64,000 nucleotides of DNA from Synechococcales cyanobacterium C42_A2020_086. Lineage in GTDB: Bacteria; Cyanobacteriota; Cyanobacteriia; Elainellales; Elainellaceae. Below are positions 1-8,086 of the stretch, piece after piece; positions within the stretch are counted from its first letter, which is position 1; each line of letters opens with the position of its first letter. Below the pieces are notes generated by a model. The model worked only from the letters and a program-made list of their open reading frames with translations, was not told the origin of the DNA and searched no databases. A program made the translations under genes and the position numbers. The stretch is from positions 1 through 64,000 of the forward strand of contig JACYLU010000015.1 in NCBI GenBank assembly GCA_015272325.1. Direction: 5' to 3'.

Positions 1-55
1 CGAGGACGTCGAACCATCCTCGCTGGGCTTGCGCTCTCCCCATTGCTATGGTCAT
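1..55 (-). CDS. psbD: Photosystem II D2 protein, 5' end only
   Basis: Only the first 18 codons are in the window; the gene continues past the left edge. Read on the minus strand from the ATG at 55 they give MTIAMGRAQAQRGWFDVL, which matches the invariant start of cyanobacterial and chloroplast PsbD (MTIA-GR---RGWFDVLDDW). D2 pairs with D1 in the photosystem II reaction centre in the thylakoid membrane and carries QA. A GGAG ribosome-binding site lies at 70-67, 11 bases before the ATG, and a TATATA that could be a -10 box lies at 88-83. The next gene is divergent. The identification rests on a short stretch but the motif is highly specific. In many cyanobacteria psbC overlaps the end of psbD; this cannot be checked here. 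Confidence 0.92.
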   Translation of the reverse strand, partial: MTIAMGRAQAQRGWFDVL

Positions 56-82
56 AGCGCTGAATACTCCAATCAGTTCAGT

Positions 83-88
83 TATATA
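83..88 (-). promoter_or_regulatory. Possible -10 box of psbD
   Basis: TATATA on the minus strand about 28 bases before the psbD start codon. No good -35 element is visible upstream, and the transcription start is not known, so this is only a candidate. Confidence 0.25.
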
Positions 89-339
89 AAGCTAGGAATG
101 AGTTCACCTGCTCTTAATCTATCGCATTGCCACCAATTGACAAAAACCGCAATAGATCGCGAGCACAGTTTACTTTTCTTTACTGTCTCCTCATTATACT
201 GAGAGTCTCCCAGTTTTTCACCCTTAACGAACGTTGATTTCCCAAAACCCATTGCAGGACAATTTAAGATACGTTGGATACTGGAGGCAGTATCTCTACT
301 ATGGACAGCCTTCCGTACAGCAGTTAGGCGAAGTCACGT

Positions 340-612
340 ATGCATGTTATCGATATCACGCTCAAAAATTCCCCGATTACCTTATCGGTGCAACGCAAAA
401 CCGAAGCAGATGCCAAAGCCGTCTATCAACAGATTTTAGATGCAATGCGAGGCGGGCAAGGAGGTGCTCTGGAACTGACCTGTGAGCAGCAGGTTGGCAA
501 GACCATTGCCGTCTTGGTTAACGAAATTGCGGCTGTGCAAGTTGCCGAGAAATCTAGCACCGCTACTGCGTCTGGCCGGCCACCAGGTTTCTTTGCAATG
601 TCCGATCGCTAG
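340..612 (+). CDS. UPF0367 family protein
   Basis: This 90-residue protein of unknown function belongs to the small cyanobacterial UPF0367 family. Seen in the sequence: an N-terminal beta-strand-like segment VIDITLKNSP, the block SVQRKTEADAKAVYQQIL, a central LELTCE, and a conserved C-terminal SGRPPGFFAM, all in the order I know from homologues. Length agrees with the family (about 85-95 residues). There is no signal peptide or membrane segment, so it should be cytoplasmic. It is divergent from psbD with 284 bases between the two starts. A longer frame beginning at 234 overlaps it in another frame and is not supported. No function is known and I do not propose one. Confidence 0.85.
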   Translation: MHVIDITLKNSPITLSVQRKTEADAKAVYQQILDAMRGGQGGALELTCEQQVGKTIAVLVNEIAAVQVAEKSSTATASGRPPGFFAMSDR

Positions 613-714
613 GAATCGAGAGACAGCCGCGTAGGGCAACCCAAGGGTTCAGCTTGTTAGCTCTTAGCCGATTAACCGAATGAGTCCAAACCGTAAGCTT
701 AAAATTTATTAAGG

Positions 715-744
715 ATTCAGCATACATTTAAAGATTCAGCATAC
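715..744. repeat. Short direct repeat ATTCAGCATAC x2
   Basis: The 11-mer ATTCAGCATAC occurs at 715-725 and 734-744, a 19-base period, just upstream of the ATPase gene. It is one of many locus-specific short duplications in this window. Confidence 0.8.
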
Positions 745-774
745 CAAGCGCGGGAAAGCGCATCGAGGAGAAGA

Positions 775-1443
775 GTGCCGTCGGCCATCACGATTCGCGA
801 TCTCAATTTCCATTGGTCTCAGGAGACGCCGATTTTGCAAGCTTGTACCCTGGAGGTTCCACGGGGCGAATTTTGGATGCTTTTGGGAACCAACGGTAGT
901 GGCAAGTCTACCTTGCTGCGGATTTTGGCAGGGTTGCTTGTGCCGCAATCGGGTGAGATTGAGGTGTTGCCTCCGGTAGGATTTGTATTCCAGAATCCAG
1001 ATCATCAGCTTGTGATGCCGACGGTTGGGGCAGATGTTGCCTTTGGGTTAGTCGAGGAGCGCCTCTCCTATCGGCAGGTGCGGCAGCGGGTTGAAGAGGC
1101 ACTGGCGGCTGTTAATCTGTGGCATTTGCAGCGACGCCCGATCTATGCCCTCAGCGGCGGACAAAAGCAGCGGGTAGCGATTGCAGGAGCGATTGCGCGC
1201 CATAGTGAAGTGCTGTTGCTAGACGAGCCAACGGCACTGCTCGATGCTGAGAGCCAGCTTGACTTGGTGGTTCAAGTGCAGCAGCTCGTCAAAAGTCGGG
1301 GGATGACGGCGCTTTGGGTAACCCATCGTTTAGATGAGCTTGATTACTGCGATGGAGCGTTCCTTCTAGAAGCAGGGCACGTTGTTGATCAAGGCGAACC
1401 CGCCCGCTTAAAGCAGCGGCTGATGCAGAAGCAAGTCGCGTAA
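775..1443 (+). CDS. ECF/CbiO-type ABC transporter ATP-binding protein
   Basis: A 222-residue ATPase subunit. All ABC motifs are present in order: Walker A GTNGSGKST (38-46), Q-loop FQNPDHQ (72-78), signature LSGGQKQR (126-133), Walker B LLLDEP (147-152) and the switch His184. The FQNPDHQ Q-loop followed by TVGADVAFGL is typical of the energy-coupling factor (CbiO/EcfA/BioM) branch, which drives uptake of metals or vitamins, so ECF-type transport is the best guess. Related single-gene ATPases occur in cyanobacteria and plastids. No transmembrane T or S component is adjacent, so the substrate cannot be told. Start: GTG at 775 with GAGGAG at 765-770; no better in-frame ATG exists before Walker A. 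Confidence 0.82.
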   Translation: MPSAITIRDLNFHWSQETPILQACTLEVPRGEFWMLLGTNGSGKSTLLRILAGLLVPQSGEIEVLPPVGFVFQNPDHQLVMPTVGADVAFGLVEERLSYRQVRQRVEEALAAVNLWHLQRRPIYALSGGQKQRVAIAGAIARHSEVLLLDEPTALLDAESQLDLVVQVQQLVKSRGMTALWVTHRLDELDYCDGAFLLEAGHVVDQGEPARLKQRLMQKQVA

Positions 1444-1556
1444 AGTCGCTGCATCTGGCGTTGAATTTACACAATGAAACAATTCACGGCAAGATAGAGA
1501 CAGAAGCGATTGTGTTTGCTCATGTCAATTCACATCTTGAATAAACTGTTGAAATC

Positions 1557-2138
1557 ATGCCATCCTCCACTCCTGATGCTCTGCTGCTTGTTGACGGTTA
1601 CAACGTGATTGGCACTTGGCACCATTTGGCCCGCCTACGGGACTGTGATGGTCTAGAGGCGGCTCGGCAGCAACTGGTCGATACTCTGCTGGAGTATACA
1701 GCTAGTCAAAATTACGAAACTCAGCTTATCTTCGATTCGCATTATCAGGACACGCCGGGGAATCGAGATGTAGTCACGAGCTATCTGACCATTTGCTACA
1801 CAGACTACCGGCAATCTGCCGACGCCTATATTGAGAAAGCTTGTGCGCTCTACCGCAATGATATTCGTAAGTTCAACCAGCGGTTAATTGTAGCGACGTC
1901 AGATCGAGCGCAGCAGCTCACCGTCATGGGCTATGGCGCGGAGTGGATCTCGGCACAGCGCTTGTGGGTTGAGGTCGAGTTAGCAGGTCAGCGGGTGCAG
2001 CGCAAGCAGCGAACCTTGCAGCAGCGGCAATCGCCCAAACGATTTCTCTCTAGTTCGCTCGATCCGGTGGCACAGCAGCGGCTAGCGCAAATGCGATATG
2101 GCATTAAAACCAACTCCTCAGACGGTTCCCTAGGATGA
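1557..2138 (+). CDS. NYN domain (YacP/Rae1-like) protein
   Basis: A 193-residue protein of the YacP/NYN family, PIN-like metal-dependent RNases. The opening LLLVDGYNVIGTW is the family hallmark. Candidate metal-binding acidic residues are Asp13 (VDGYN), Asp60 (IFDSHY), Asp89 (SADAYIE) and Asp116 (VATSDR), spaced as in the fold. The Bacillus relative Rae1 is a ribosome-associated endoribonuclease; a role in RNA turnover here is inference from that homology. The C-terminal 45 residues are Arg/Gln rich (QRKQRTLQQRQ), which would suit binding to RNA or the ribosome. The gene stands alone, 113 bases after the ATPase gene, and ends 110 bases before the tRNA. Confidence 0.85.
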   Translation: MPSSTPDALLLVDGYNVIGTWHHLARLRDCDGLEAARQQLVDTLLEYTASQNYETQLIFDSHYQDTPGNRDVVTSYLTICYTDYRQSADAYIEKACALYRNDIRKFNQRLIVATSDRAQQLTVMGYGAEWISAQRLWVEVELAGQRVQRKQRTLQQRQSPKRFLSSSLDPVAQQRLAQMRYGIKTNSSDGSLG

Positions 2139-2207
2139 GTAGTGCTTGCGGAACTTGGAGCGGCAACCTATGCGGGTCAAATGTCCGAAAAAAGTTTTGG
2201 CTGCCCC

Positions 2208-2237
2208 TTGTCAGAACCCTTTTACTCTCGCTACAAT
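2208..2237 (+). promoter_or_regulatory. Promoter of tRNA-Asn
   Basis: TTGTCA at 2208-2213 and TACAAT at 2232-2237 are separated by 18 bases, a good sigma-70 type match. The -10 box ends 11 bases before the first base of the tRNA, so transcription would start only a few bases upstream of the mature 5' end. Confidence 0.7.
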
Positions 2238-2248
2238 GAGGTTCGCGT

Positions 2249-2320
2249 TCCTCAGTAGCTCAGTGGTAGAGCGGTCGGCTGTTAACCGATTGGTCGCTGG
2301 TTCGAATCCAGCCTGGGGAG
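2249..2320 (+). tRNA. tRNA-Asn (GTT)
   Basis: A 72-base cloverleaf can be folded. The acceptor stem pairs TCCTCAG (2249-2255) with CTGGGGA (2313-2319), with one T-G pair; discriminator G2320. The D arm carries GCTCAGTGGTAGAGC. The anticodon arm is GTCGG-CTGTTAA-CCGAT with anticodon GTT at 2281-2283. The T arm is CTGG-TTCGAAT-CCAG. The CCA end is not encoded. The anticodon reads AAC/AAT. Confidence 0.97.
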
Positions 2321-2356
2321 TTTAAACGATTGAGATCTAAAGGCGATATCGAAGAG

Positions 2357-3541
2357 ATGACCGTCGATGGCTTAGATCGATTAGGTGATTGGTTGCTCGA
2401 TTCGTCTGTTACCTTTCTGAATCATGGCTCTTTTGGGGCCTGCCCCGTTCCCGTCCTGAATAAGCAGCAGCAGTTGCGCCAGCAAATGGAGAAGGAGCCA
2501 GTCTATTTCTTTGCCGTAGTGCTAGAGGCACTGCTCGACGAGGCGCGGCAGGAGCTAGCCGCCTTTGTGGGAGCTAGCGCTGCGGAACTAGCTTTTGTTC
2601 CCAATGCCACGACGGGCGTGAATACGGTGCTGCGGTCGCTGTCGCTGCAACCCGGTGATGAACTACTGACGACGAATCATGAATATAATGCATCGCGCAA
2701 TGCCCTCAATGTCGCCGCGCAGCAGACCGGTGCTACAGTTGTTGTTGCCGATATCCCGTTCCCGCCAATTTCAGCAGAGCAGCTGATTGCAGCAGTCCTG
2801 ACAAAGGTCTCGCAGCGAACCAAACTTGTTCTCTTGGATCATGTCACTAGCCAGACGGCAATCGTGTTTCCGATCCAACCGATTGCTCAATTTTTGGCTG
2901 CCCAAGCCATTCCGCTGCTCGTTGATGGGGCCCATGCACCGGGAATGATTCCTTTGAACCTCAAGACACTGGGTGTTCCCTACTACACGGGCAACTGTCA
3001 CAAATGGATGTGTGCTCCCAAGGGGGCAGCATTTCTGTATGTGCAGCAAGAGTATCAGGCGGCTGTTCGTCCACTGGTCATTAGTCATGGAGCCAACTCG
3101 CCGCGCACGGATCGGTCTCGCTTTCACTTAGAGTTTGACTGGGTTGGCACAGTCGATCCTACCCCCTATCTCTGTGTCCCTGAGGCCATTCGCTATCTAG
3201 CCGGATTGCTGCCAGGAGGTTGGCCGGCCTTGCAAGCTCACAACCAGGCATTAGTGCTGACCGCTAGAGAGCGACTGGCGCAGCAACTTGGCATGACAAA
3301 CCTCTGCCCAGCAGAATTGATTGGCTCTATGGCATCGCTGCTGCTACCGTCCGGATCAGCACTATCGCTACAAACCGCGTTATTTGAACGATTTCGCATC
3401 GAAGTGCCAGTCATTGCCTGGCCAGACAACACTACCCGGCTGATTCGCATTTCAGCACAGCTCTACAACACCCCCTCAGATTATGATGTTCTGGTCAGGG
3501 CATTGATGCAGCTCCTAGCTGAGGAAAGAGCGCGCGCATAG
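2357..3541 (+). CDS. Class V aminotransferase-fold PLP enzyme, isopenicillin N epimerase-like
   Basis: A 394-residue fold-type I PLP enzyme. Seen: FLNHGSFGACP near the N terminus, PNATTGVNTVLRSL, LVDGAHAPGM with the PLP-pyridine Asp190, and NCHKWMCAPKG with the Schiff-base Lys216 (ATG numbering). This combination is typical of the group annotated as isopenicillin N epimerase / cysteine desulfurase-like; most members are not penicillin enzymes and their substrates are unknown, so the specific reaction should be left open. The ATG at 2357 is preferred; a TTG at 2330, only 9 bases after the tRNA, would add nine residues without a ribosome-binding site. The gene lies 36 bases after tRNA-Asn and may be cotranscribed with it. 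Confidence 0.82.
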   Translation: MTVDGLDRLGDWLLDSSVTFLNHGSFGACPVPVLNKQQQLRQQMEKEPVYFFAVVLEALLDEARQELAAFVGASAAELAFVPNATTGVNTVLRSLSLQPGDELLTTNHEYNASRNALNVAAQQTGATVVVADIPFPPISAEQLIAAVLTKVSQRTKLVLLDHVTSQTAIVFPIQPIAQFLAAQAIPLLVDGAHAPGMIPLNLKTLGVPYYTGNCHKWMCAPKGAAFLYVQQEYQAAVRPLVISHGANSPRTDRSRFHLEFDWVGTVDPTPYLCVPEAIRYLAGLLPGGWPALQAHNQALVLTARERLAQQLGMTNLCPAELIGSMASLLLPSGSALSLQTALFERFRIEVPVIAWPDNTTRLIRISAQLYNTPSDYDVLVRALMQLLAEERARA

Positions 3542-3908
3542 ACCTGCATTTGGGCTAGCACCAGAAGCAAGAAACACACGCCTAAGGTATGACACAAGTC
3601 CCCCCTTGTGGGATGACATTGGCCACTATCCTTTGCCAAACTGGACTGGATTCAGCCGCGTAGCCGCATTCGGCCGATGATCCCAATTTCCCCTAACCCG
3701 ATTGGTGCAGTGGCGTTTGGGAGTGCAGCCGATTTAGATTCGATCTGGAACCAGGACATGGAATACGGAGCGCAGGACATCGCAGGTAGGACCGTTGGCA
3801 GCAGGCACCAAGGGATTGGATACATCGCCATTCAATCTGTTACGGTCGGGTCGATCATTAGAGAAGCAAGAGGAGCATTGACCCTCACGTTAGCGGAGGC
3901 AGGACGGC
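3542..3908. other. Intergenic region, no convincing gene
   Basis: 367 bases. A 6-bp hairpin CACAAG (3593-3598) / CTTGTG (3605-3610) with loop TCCCCC is present but has no T-run. An 82-codon open frame at 3677-3925 runs into the next gene, has no ribosome-binding site and no recognisable motif; I do not call it. Confidence 0.6.
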
Positions 3909-5729
3909 GTGAAAGGTGCTGGTAATCCGCGCTGGCTGCATGTCTTACTTCTGTTGCTGTGGACAACCGTGGGATTCGTTCTGCGATTTGCCAACCTGAC
4001 GGGCAAGCCACTGTGGACGGACGAGTTTTCTACGCTGGTGTTTAGTCTAGGCAATAGTTTCTTGGGCGTTCCCCTCGATCAGGTCATTACAGTAGACGAA
4101 CTGTTGCAACCGCTGCGCCCATCCCCCGAAGCCGGCATAGGGTCGGTGATTCAGAATCTTTTCAGCGAGAGCAACCATCCACCCCTGTACTTTGTGCTCA
4201 GCCATCTGTGGCTGAAGTTGTTTCCTACCTCTCCCCAAGGATTTGTCTCAGTTTGGGCCGCCCGATCGCTAGCAGCTCTTTTCGGGGTTTTGGCAATTCC
4301 CGCCACCTTTGGGCTGGCGTGGTTGGGGTTTCGCTCACTGACCGTCGCCCACATTGCCGCTGCCTTGATGGCGGTTTCTCCCTTTGGCGTGTATTTGGCT
4401 CAGGAAGCCCGACACTACACGCTACCCATTTTGTGGATATTGGCGTCTTTGTCTTGTTTGATGGTTGCAGCTCGTATTCTGCGCGACCGAGCTATGCTGC
4501 CGATGGGGATTTGCATCACCTGGATTCTCGTCAATGGGTTGGGTATAGCGACACATTACTTCTTTGTCTTTACGCTAGCCGCCGAAGCAATCGTAATCGT
4601 CAGTTTGGGACTCGTGCAAAGCTGGCGCGAACGAGGTATCTGGCATCCTTTGACCCACTGGCGACGAGTTTGGCTAGTGGCGGTGGGGACTCTAGCCAGT
4701 GGCCTCGTCTGGTGGCCTGTCCTGCAAAACATTCAAGGAGGAGAGCTAACCCGCTGGATTTACCAAGGAGACCGCTCGGGAATGGACTGGCTAGAACCAT
4801 TAGGGCAAGCACTGGCAGGCTGGATCACCATGCTGTATCTGCTACCCATTCAAGCCACTTCGCAGCCAGTAGTGATTCTCTCGGCGCTAGTGCTGGTTGG
4901 GCTAGTTTTCTGGACGGTTCCCCAAATTTATCGGGGACTGCGAGTGCAGTATGCATGGCGCCAAACGCGAATTGCTGTCTTGGTACTGAGCGCGTTTGTA
5001 GTTGCTGCGGTTCTGCTGTTTTTTGGCGTAACTTACTTTTTCGATACGGCCCTAACCAGCGCCTTTCGCTATAACTTTGTCTATTTTCCAGCAGCCATTG
5101 TGTTGATCGGGGCAGGGCTAGCAAGCAGTTGGAATGCCGCTCGCCAGATTGCCCAGACCCCTGCGACCTCAATACCGTTAGCATTGCTGAGTCTGATTCG
5201 GATTAGCAACCGCAGAGCCGTAATCGTGATCGGCGTCTGCAGCTTTCTTGGAGCACTCACAGTGATCAGCAATTTGGGATATCAAAAGACACATCGTCCT
5301 GATCTGGTAGCAAGCGCCATTCGTCAGCGCTCTGCCGAGACAGTGCTGGTTGCTATTCCCCACGAAACTCACGGACAGACTGGCCGCTTGATGGGTATCG
5401 CTTGGGATCTGCGGCATGCGCCCCTCAGTCCTGCTACATCCGAGCCGCTGTTTCTTCTAGCTCAGAATACAGGCACTCCTCGCTCGGTGCTAGCTGTTCT
5501 GAGACAGGCATTGAACCGCTTGCCTCGTCCCTTAGATCTGTGGCTGATTAATTTTCATCAGCTACCGCAGTCGCAGTTAAATATGGTATTAGAGCAGCAA
5601 CAGTGCACTGCCCAGACCAAAACCCAATCCACAGATGGCTACCGCTATCGTCTTTACCAGTGCCAGCAGCGCCCTCCCCGAGCCAAACCGCCCGTGAACC
5701 GCTCTCCAGCTAACCGCCAAAACAGCTGA
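3909..5729 (+). CDS. GT39-like (ArnT/PMT-type) membrane glycosyltransferase
   Basis: A 606-residue polytopic membrane protein of the GT-C fold. After a first transmembrane helix (about 9-27) comes PLWTDEFSTLVF with the Asp38-Glu39 pair expected of the catalytic first periplasmic loop in ArnT-like enzymes, then SNHPPLYFVLSHLW, the second hallmark. About ten further hydrophobic segments follow and the C-terminal 120 residues are soluble. Such enzymes move sugars from polyprenyl-phosphate carriers to lipids, glycans or proteins on the outer face of the membrane; donor and acceptor are unknown here. Start: GTG at 3909 with GGAGGCAGGA just upstream. It converges on the thioredoxin gene, with 3 bases between the stop codons. 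A 288-codon frame at 4208-5074 is a shadow. Confidence 0.82.
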   Translation: MKGAGNPRWLHVLLLLLWTTVGFVLRFANLTGKPLWTDEFSTLVFSLGNSFLGVPLDQVITVDELLQPLRPSPEAGIGSVIQNLFSESNHPPLYFVLSHLWLKLFPTSPQGFVSVWAARSLAALFGVLAIPATFGLAWLGFRSLTVAHIAAALMAVSPFGVYLAQEARHYTLPILWILASLSCLMVAARILRDRAMLPMGICITWILVNGLGIATHYFFVFTLAAEAIVIVSLGLVQSWRERGIWHPLTHWRRVWLVAVGTLASGLVWWPVLQNIQGGELTRWIYQGDRSGMDWLEPLGQALAGWITMLYLLPIQATSQPVVILSALVLVGLVFWTVPQIYRGLRVQYAWRQTRIAVLVLSAFVVAAVLLFFGVTYFFDTALTSAFRYNFVYFPAAIVLIGAGLASSWNAARQIAQTPATSIPLALLSLIRISNRRAVIVIGVCSFLGALTVISNLGYQKTHRPDLVASAIRQRSAETVLVAIPHETHGQTGRLMGIAWDLRHAPLSPATSEPLFLLAQNTGTPRSVLAVLRQALNRLPRPLDLWLINFHQLPQSQLNMVLEQQQCTAQTKTQSTDGYRYRLYQCQQRPPRAKPPVNRSPANRQNS

Positions 5730-5732
5730 CCG

Positions 5733-6050
5733 CTAAAGCTGAGGCTGTAGCCGTTGAATCAACTGCTGAGCCTGCATCACACCTTCAATCCGCTCCACGG
5801 GTTTCCCCTGCTTAAACAGCACCAGGGTGGGTAGGGCAGTAACTCTGTAGCGCGAAGCCAGCTCGGGATAGTTCTCAGTATTGATCTTGACAATACGAAG
5901 CTGCGGCTTCAGCTTAGCGTTGACCTGCTCCAGAATAGTTGCCATGAGTTGACAGGGACCACACCAAGGCGCATAGAAGTCCACTAACAGCGGCACTTCC
6001 GATTGGCTAATTAGGTCTTGAAAGCTGCCAAATTGTTTCTTAGTTGCCAT
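5733..6050 (-). CDS. Thioredoxin
   Basis: A 105-residue single-domain thioredoxin. The active site YAPWCGPCQLM holds redox Cys30 and Cys33, and the cis-proline loop is TALPTLVLF. The N terminus (KKQF--F--L---SEVPLLVDFYA) resembles what I recall of cyanobacterial y-type thioredoxin (TrxQ), which supports antioxidant reductases, rather than the m-type TrxA; this subtype call is from memory and moderate. There is no signal peptide, so it is cytoplasmic. The gene is monocistronic and convergent with the glycosyltransferase gene. Confidence 0.92.
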   Translation of the reverse strand: MATKKQFGSFQDLISQSEVPLLVDFYAPWCGPCQLMATILEQVNAKLKPQLRIVKINTENYPELASRYRVTALPTLVLFKQGKPVERIEGVMQAQQLIQRLQPQL

Positions 6051-6152
6051 AGCTGCTGCATCTCGTAGGTTGAATAGTTTGATACTTGCATCTAGCTATT
6101 TTGATTCTAGTCATCGGGCTGATGTCATCTTGGGAGCAGTATTGTCTAGATA

Positions 6153-6169
6153 GCCGTCCTGATGACGGG
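6153..6169. other. Small hairpin upstream of fabG
   Basis: CCGTC-CTGAT-GACGG forms a 5-bp stem in the 238-base region between the divergent thioredoxin and fabG genes. It has no T-run; function is unknown. Coordinates are approximate to a base or two. Confidence 0.3.
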
Positions 6170-6228
6170 TAGAAGCCGTCCTGCCCTTTGCTCTAGTCCC
6201 CCTTCTGATGTAGCGTGGATTATGCTAG

Positions 6229-7053
<825 letters not shown>

Positions 7054-7275
7054 GCAAGAGTGCGGCTGAGTCTCGGAACTAACAGCAGGCACCGCGATCG
7101 CTTCCGTCCTGGCTGAACAGACGTGACGAGCAGACAAACTGCGCCGTTTGCCCTACACCGTAAATCGGCGGTCAGCATCATTGCCCCATTTGTCCTCTGC
7201 TGACTCTCCAGCGTTCTAGAATTTCAGCCGTGAACGCCGTTTGCTCTCTATATCTGTTATGTTTGTCGCTCTTCA

Positions 7276-8061
7276 ATGCAATTCATGGATTCTCCGATCC
7301 GGATTAACGTGATTAATGGCAATACCTATGCGCCGATGACTCGGGGCATCAATGAATCTGCCCAGATGGCTAAGTTTGCCAATACTCACCTCGTCACCAC
7401 TCAACCTCACGCTGGTCCAGAATCAATCGAAGGCTACTACGATGAGTATCTAGCTATACCTGGCATTCTGGAACAAATTATCCTGGCTGAAGCAGACTTT
7501 GATGCCTTTGTGATTGCCTGCTGGGGCGATCCGGGGGTAGAAGCTGCCCGAGAAATTACTGCTAAACCGGTAATCGGCATTGCCGAAGCCAGTATGTATG
7601 TTGCCAACATGGTTGCTGCCCGTTGGGGAGTAGTGACTACGCAGCATCGGTCTCGCGACATGATCGAAAAAACGATCTATCGGGCCGGCTTTGCCCACCG
7701 CTGCGTTTCCATCCGCACAACGGGATTAGCAGTGATAGAAACTGAGCAAGCACGGCAAGCCACCCTAGAAGCACTGGAAACCGCCGGACGTTTAGCAATC
7801 ACCGAAGATCGGGCTGAAGCGCTTTGTTTAGGGTGTGCTGGCATGAGCCGCCTCGACCAGGAGTTGGAGCAGCGTCTTGGTGTCCCTGTTATTGATGCTG
7901 TGGCTGCTGCTGTCAAGCTAGCAGAAGCACTAGTGGGGCTACAGAAGCAAACTAGCAAAGCCTTGACCTACAAACCCCCTGAAATAAAACCTATTCTCGG
8001 CTTCCCGGATCATATGCAGCCGCAGCAGTGGCGGGTCAATAAGCGGGCTGATACAGGCTAA
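7276..8061 (+). CDS. Hydantoin racemase / Asp-Glu racemase family protein
   Basis: A 261-residue member of the Asp/Glu/hydantoin racemase superfamily. The two catalytic cysteines of the two-base mechanism are present: Cys82 in ACWGDPGVEAARE and Cys187 in LCLGCAGMS. The N-terminal IRINVINGNTYAPMT matches hydantoin racemase (HyuE) proteins. In other bacteria these racemise 5-substituted hydantoins or related ureides; no hydantoinase or carbamoylase gene is adjacent, so the physiological substrate is open. The ATG at 7276 or the one at 7285 could start the protein. It converges on the histidine kinase with a 25-base gap. Confidence 0.82.
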   Translation: MQFMDSPIRINVINGNTYAPMTRGINESAQMAKFANTHLVTTQPHAGPESIEGYYDEYLAIPGILEQIILAEADFDAFVIACWGDPGVEAAREITAKPVIGIAEASMYVANMVAARWGVVTTQHRSRDMIEKTIYRAGFAHRCVSIRTTGLAVIETEQARQATLEALETAGRLAITEDRAEALCLGCAGMSRLDQELEQRLGVPVIDAVAAAVKLAEALVGLQKQTSKALTYKPPEIKPILGFPDHMQPQQWRVNKRADTG

Positions 8062-8086
8062 TGCAAACTCATACAACTCAAGAGCG

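Noticed and set aside
3677-3925. 82-codon open frame before the GT-C glycosyltransferase
   Set aside because: No ribosome-binding site, no recognisable motif, and it overlaps the start of a well supported gene.
4208-5074. 288-codon frame in another frame of the GT-C gene
   Set aside because: The composition is Arg/Ser rich with no domain; the overlapping 606-residue frame has clear family motifs.
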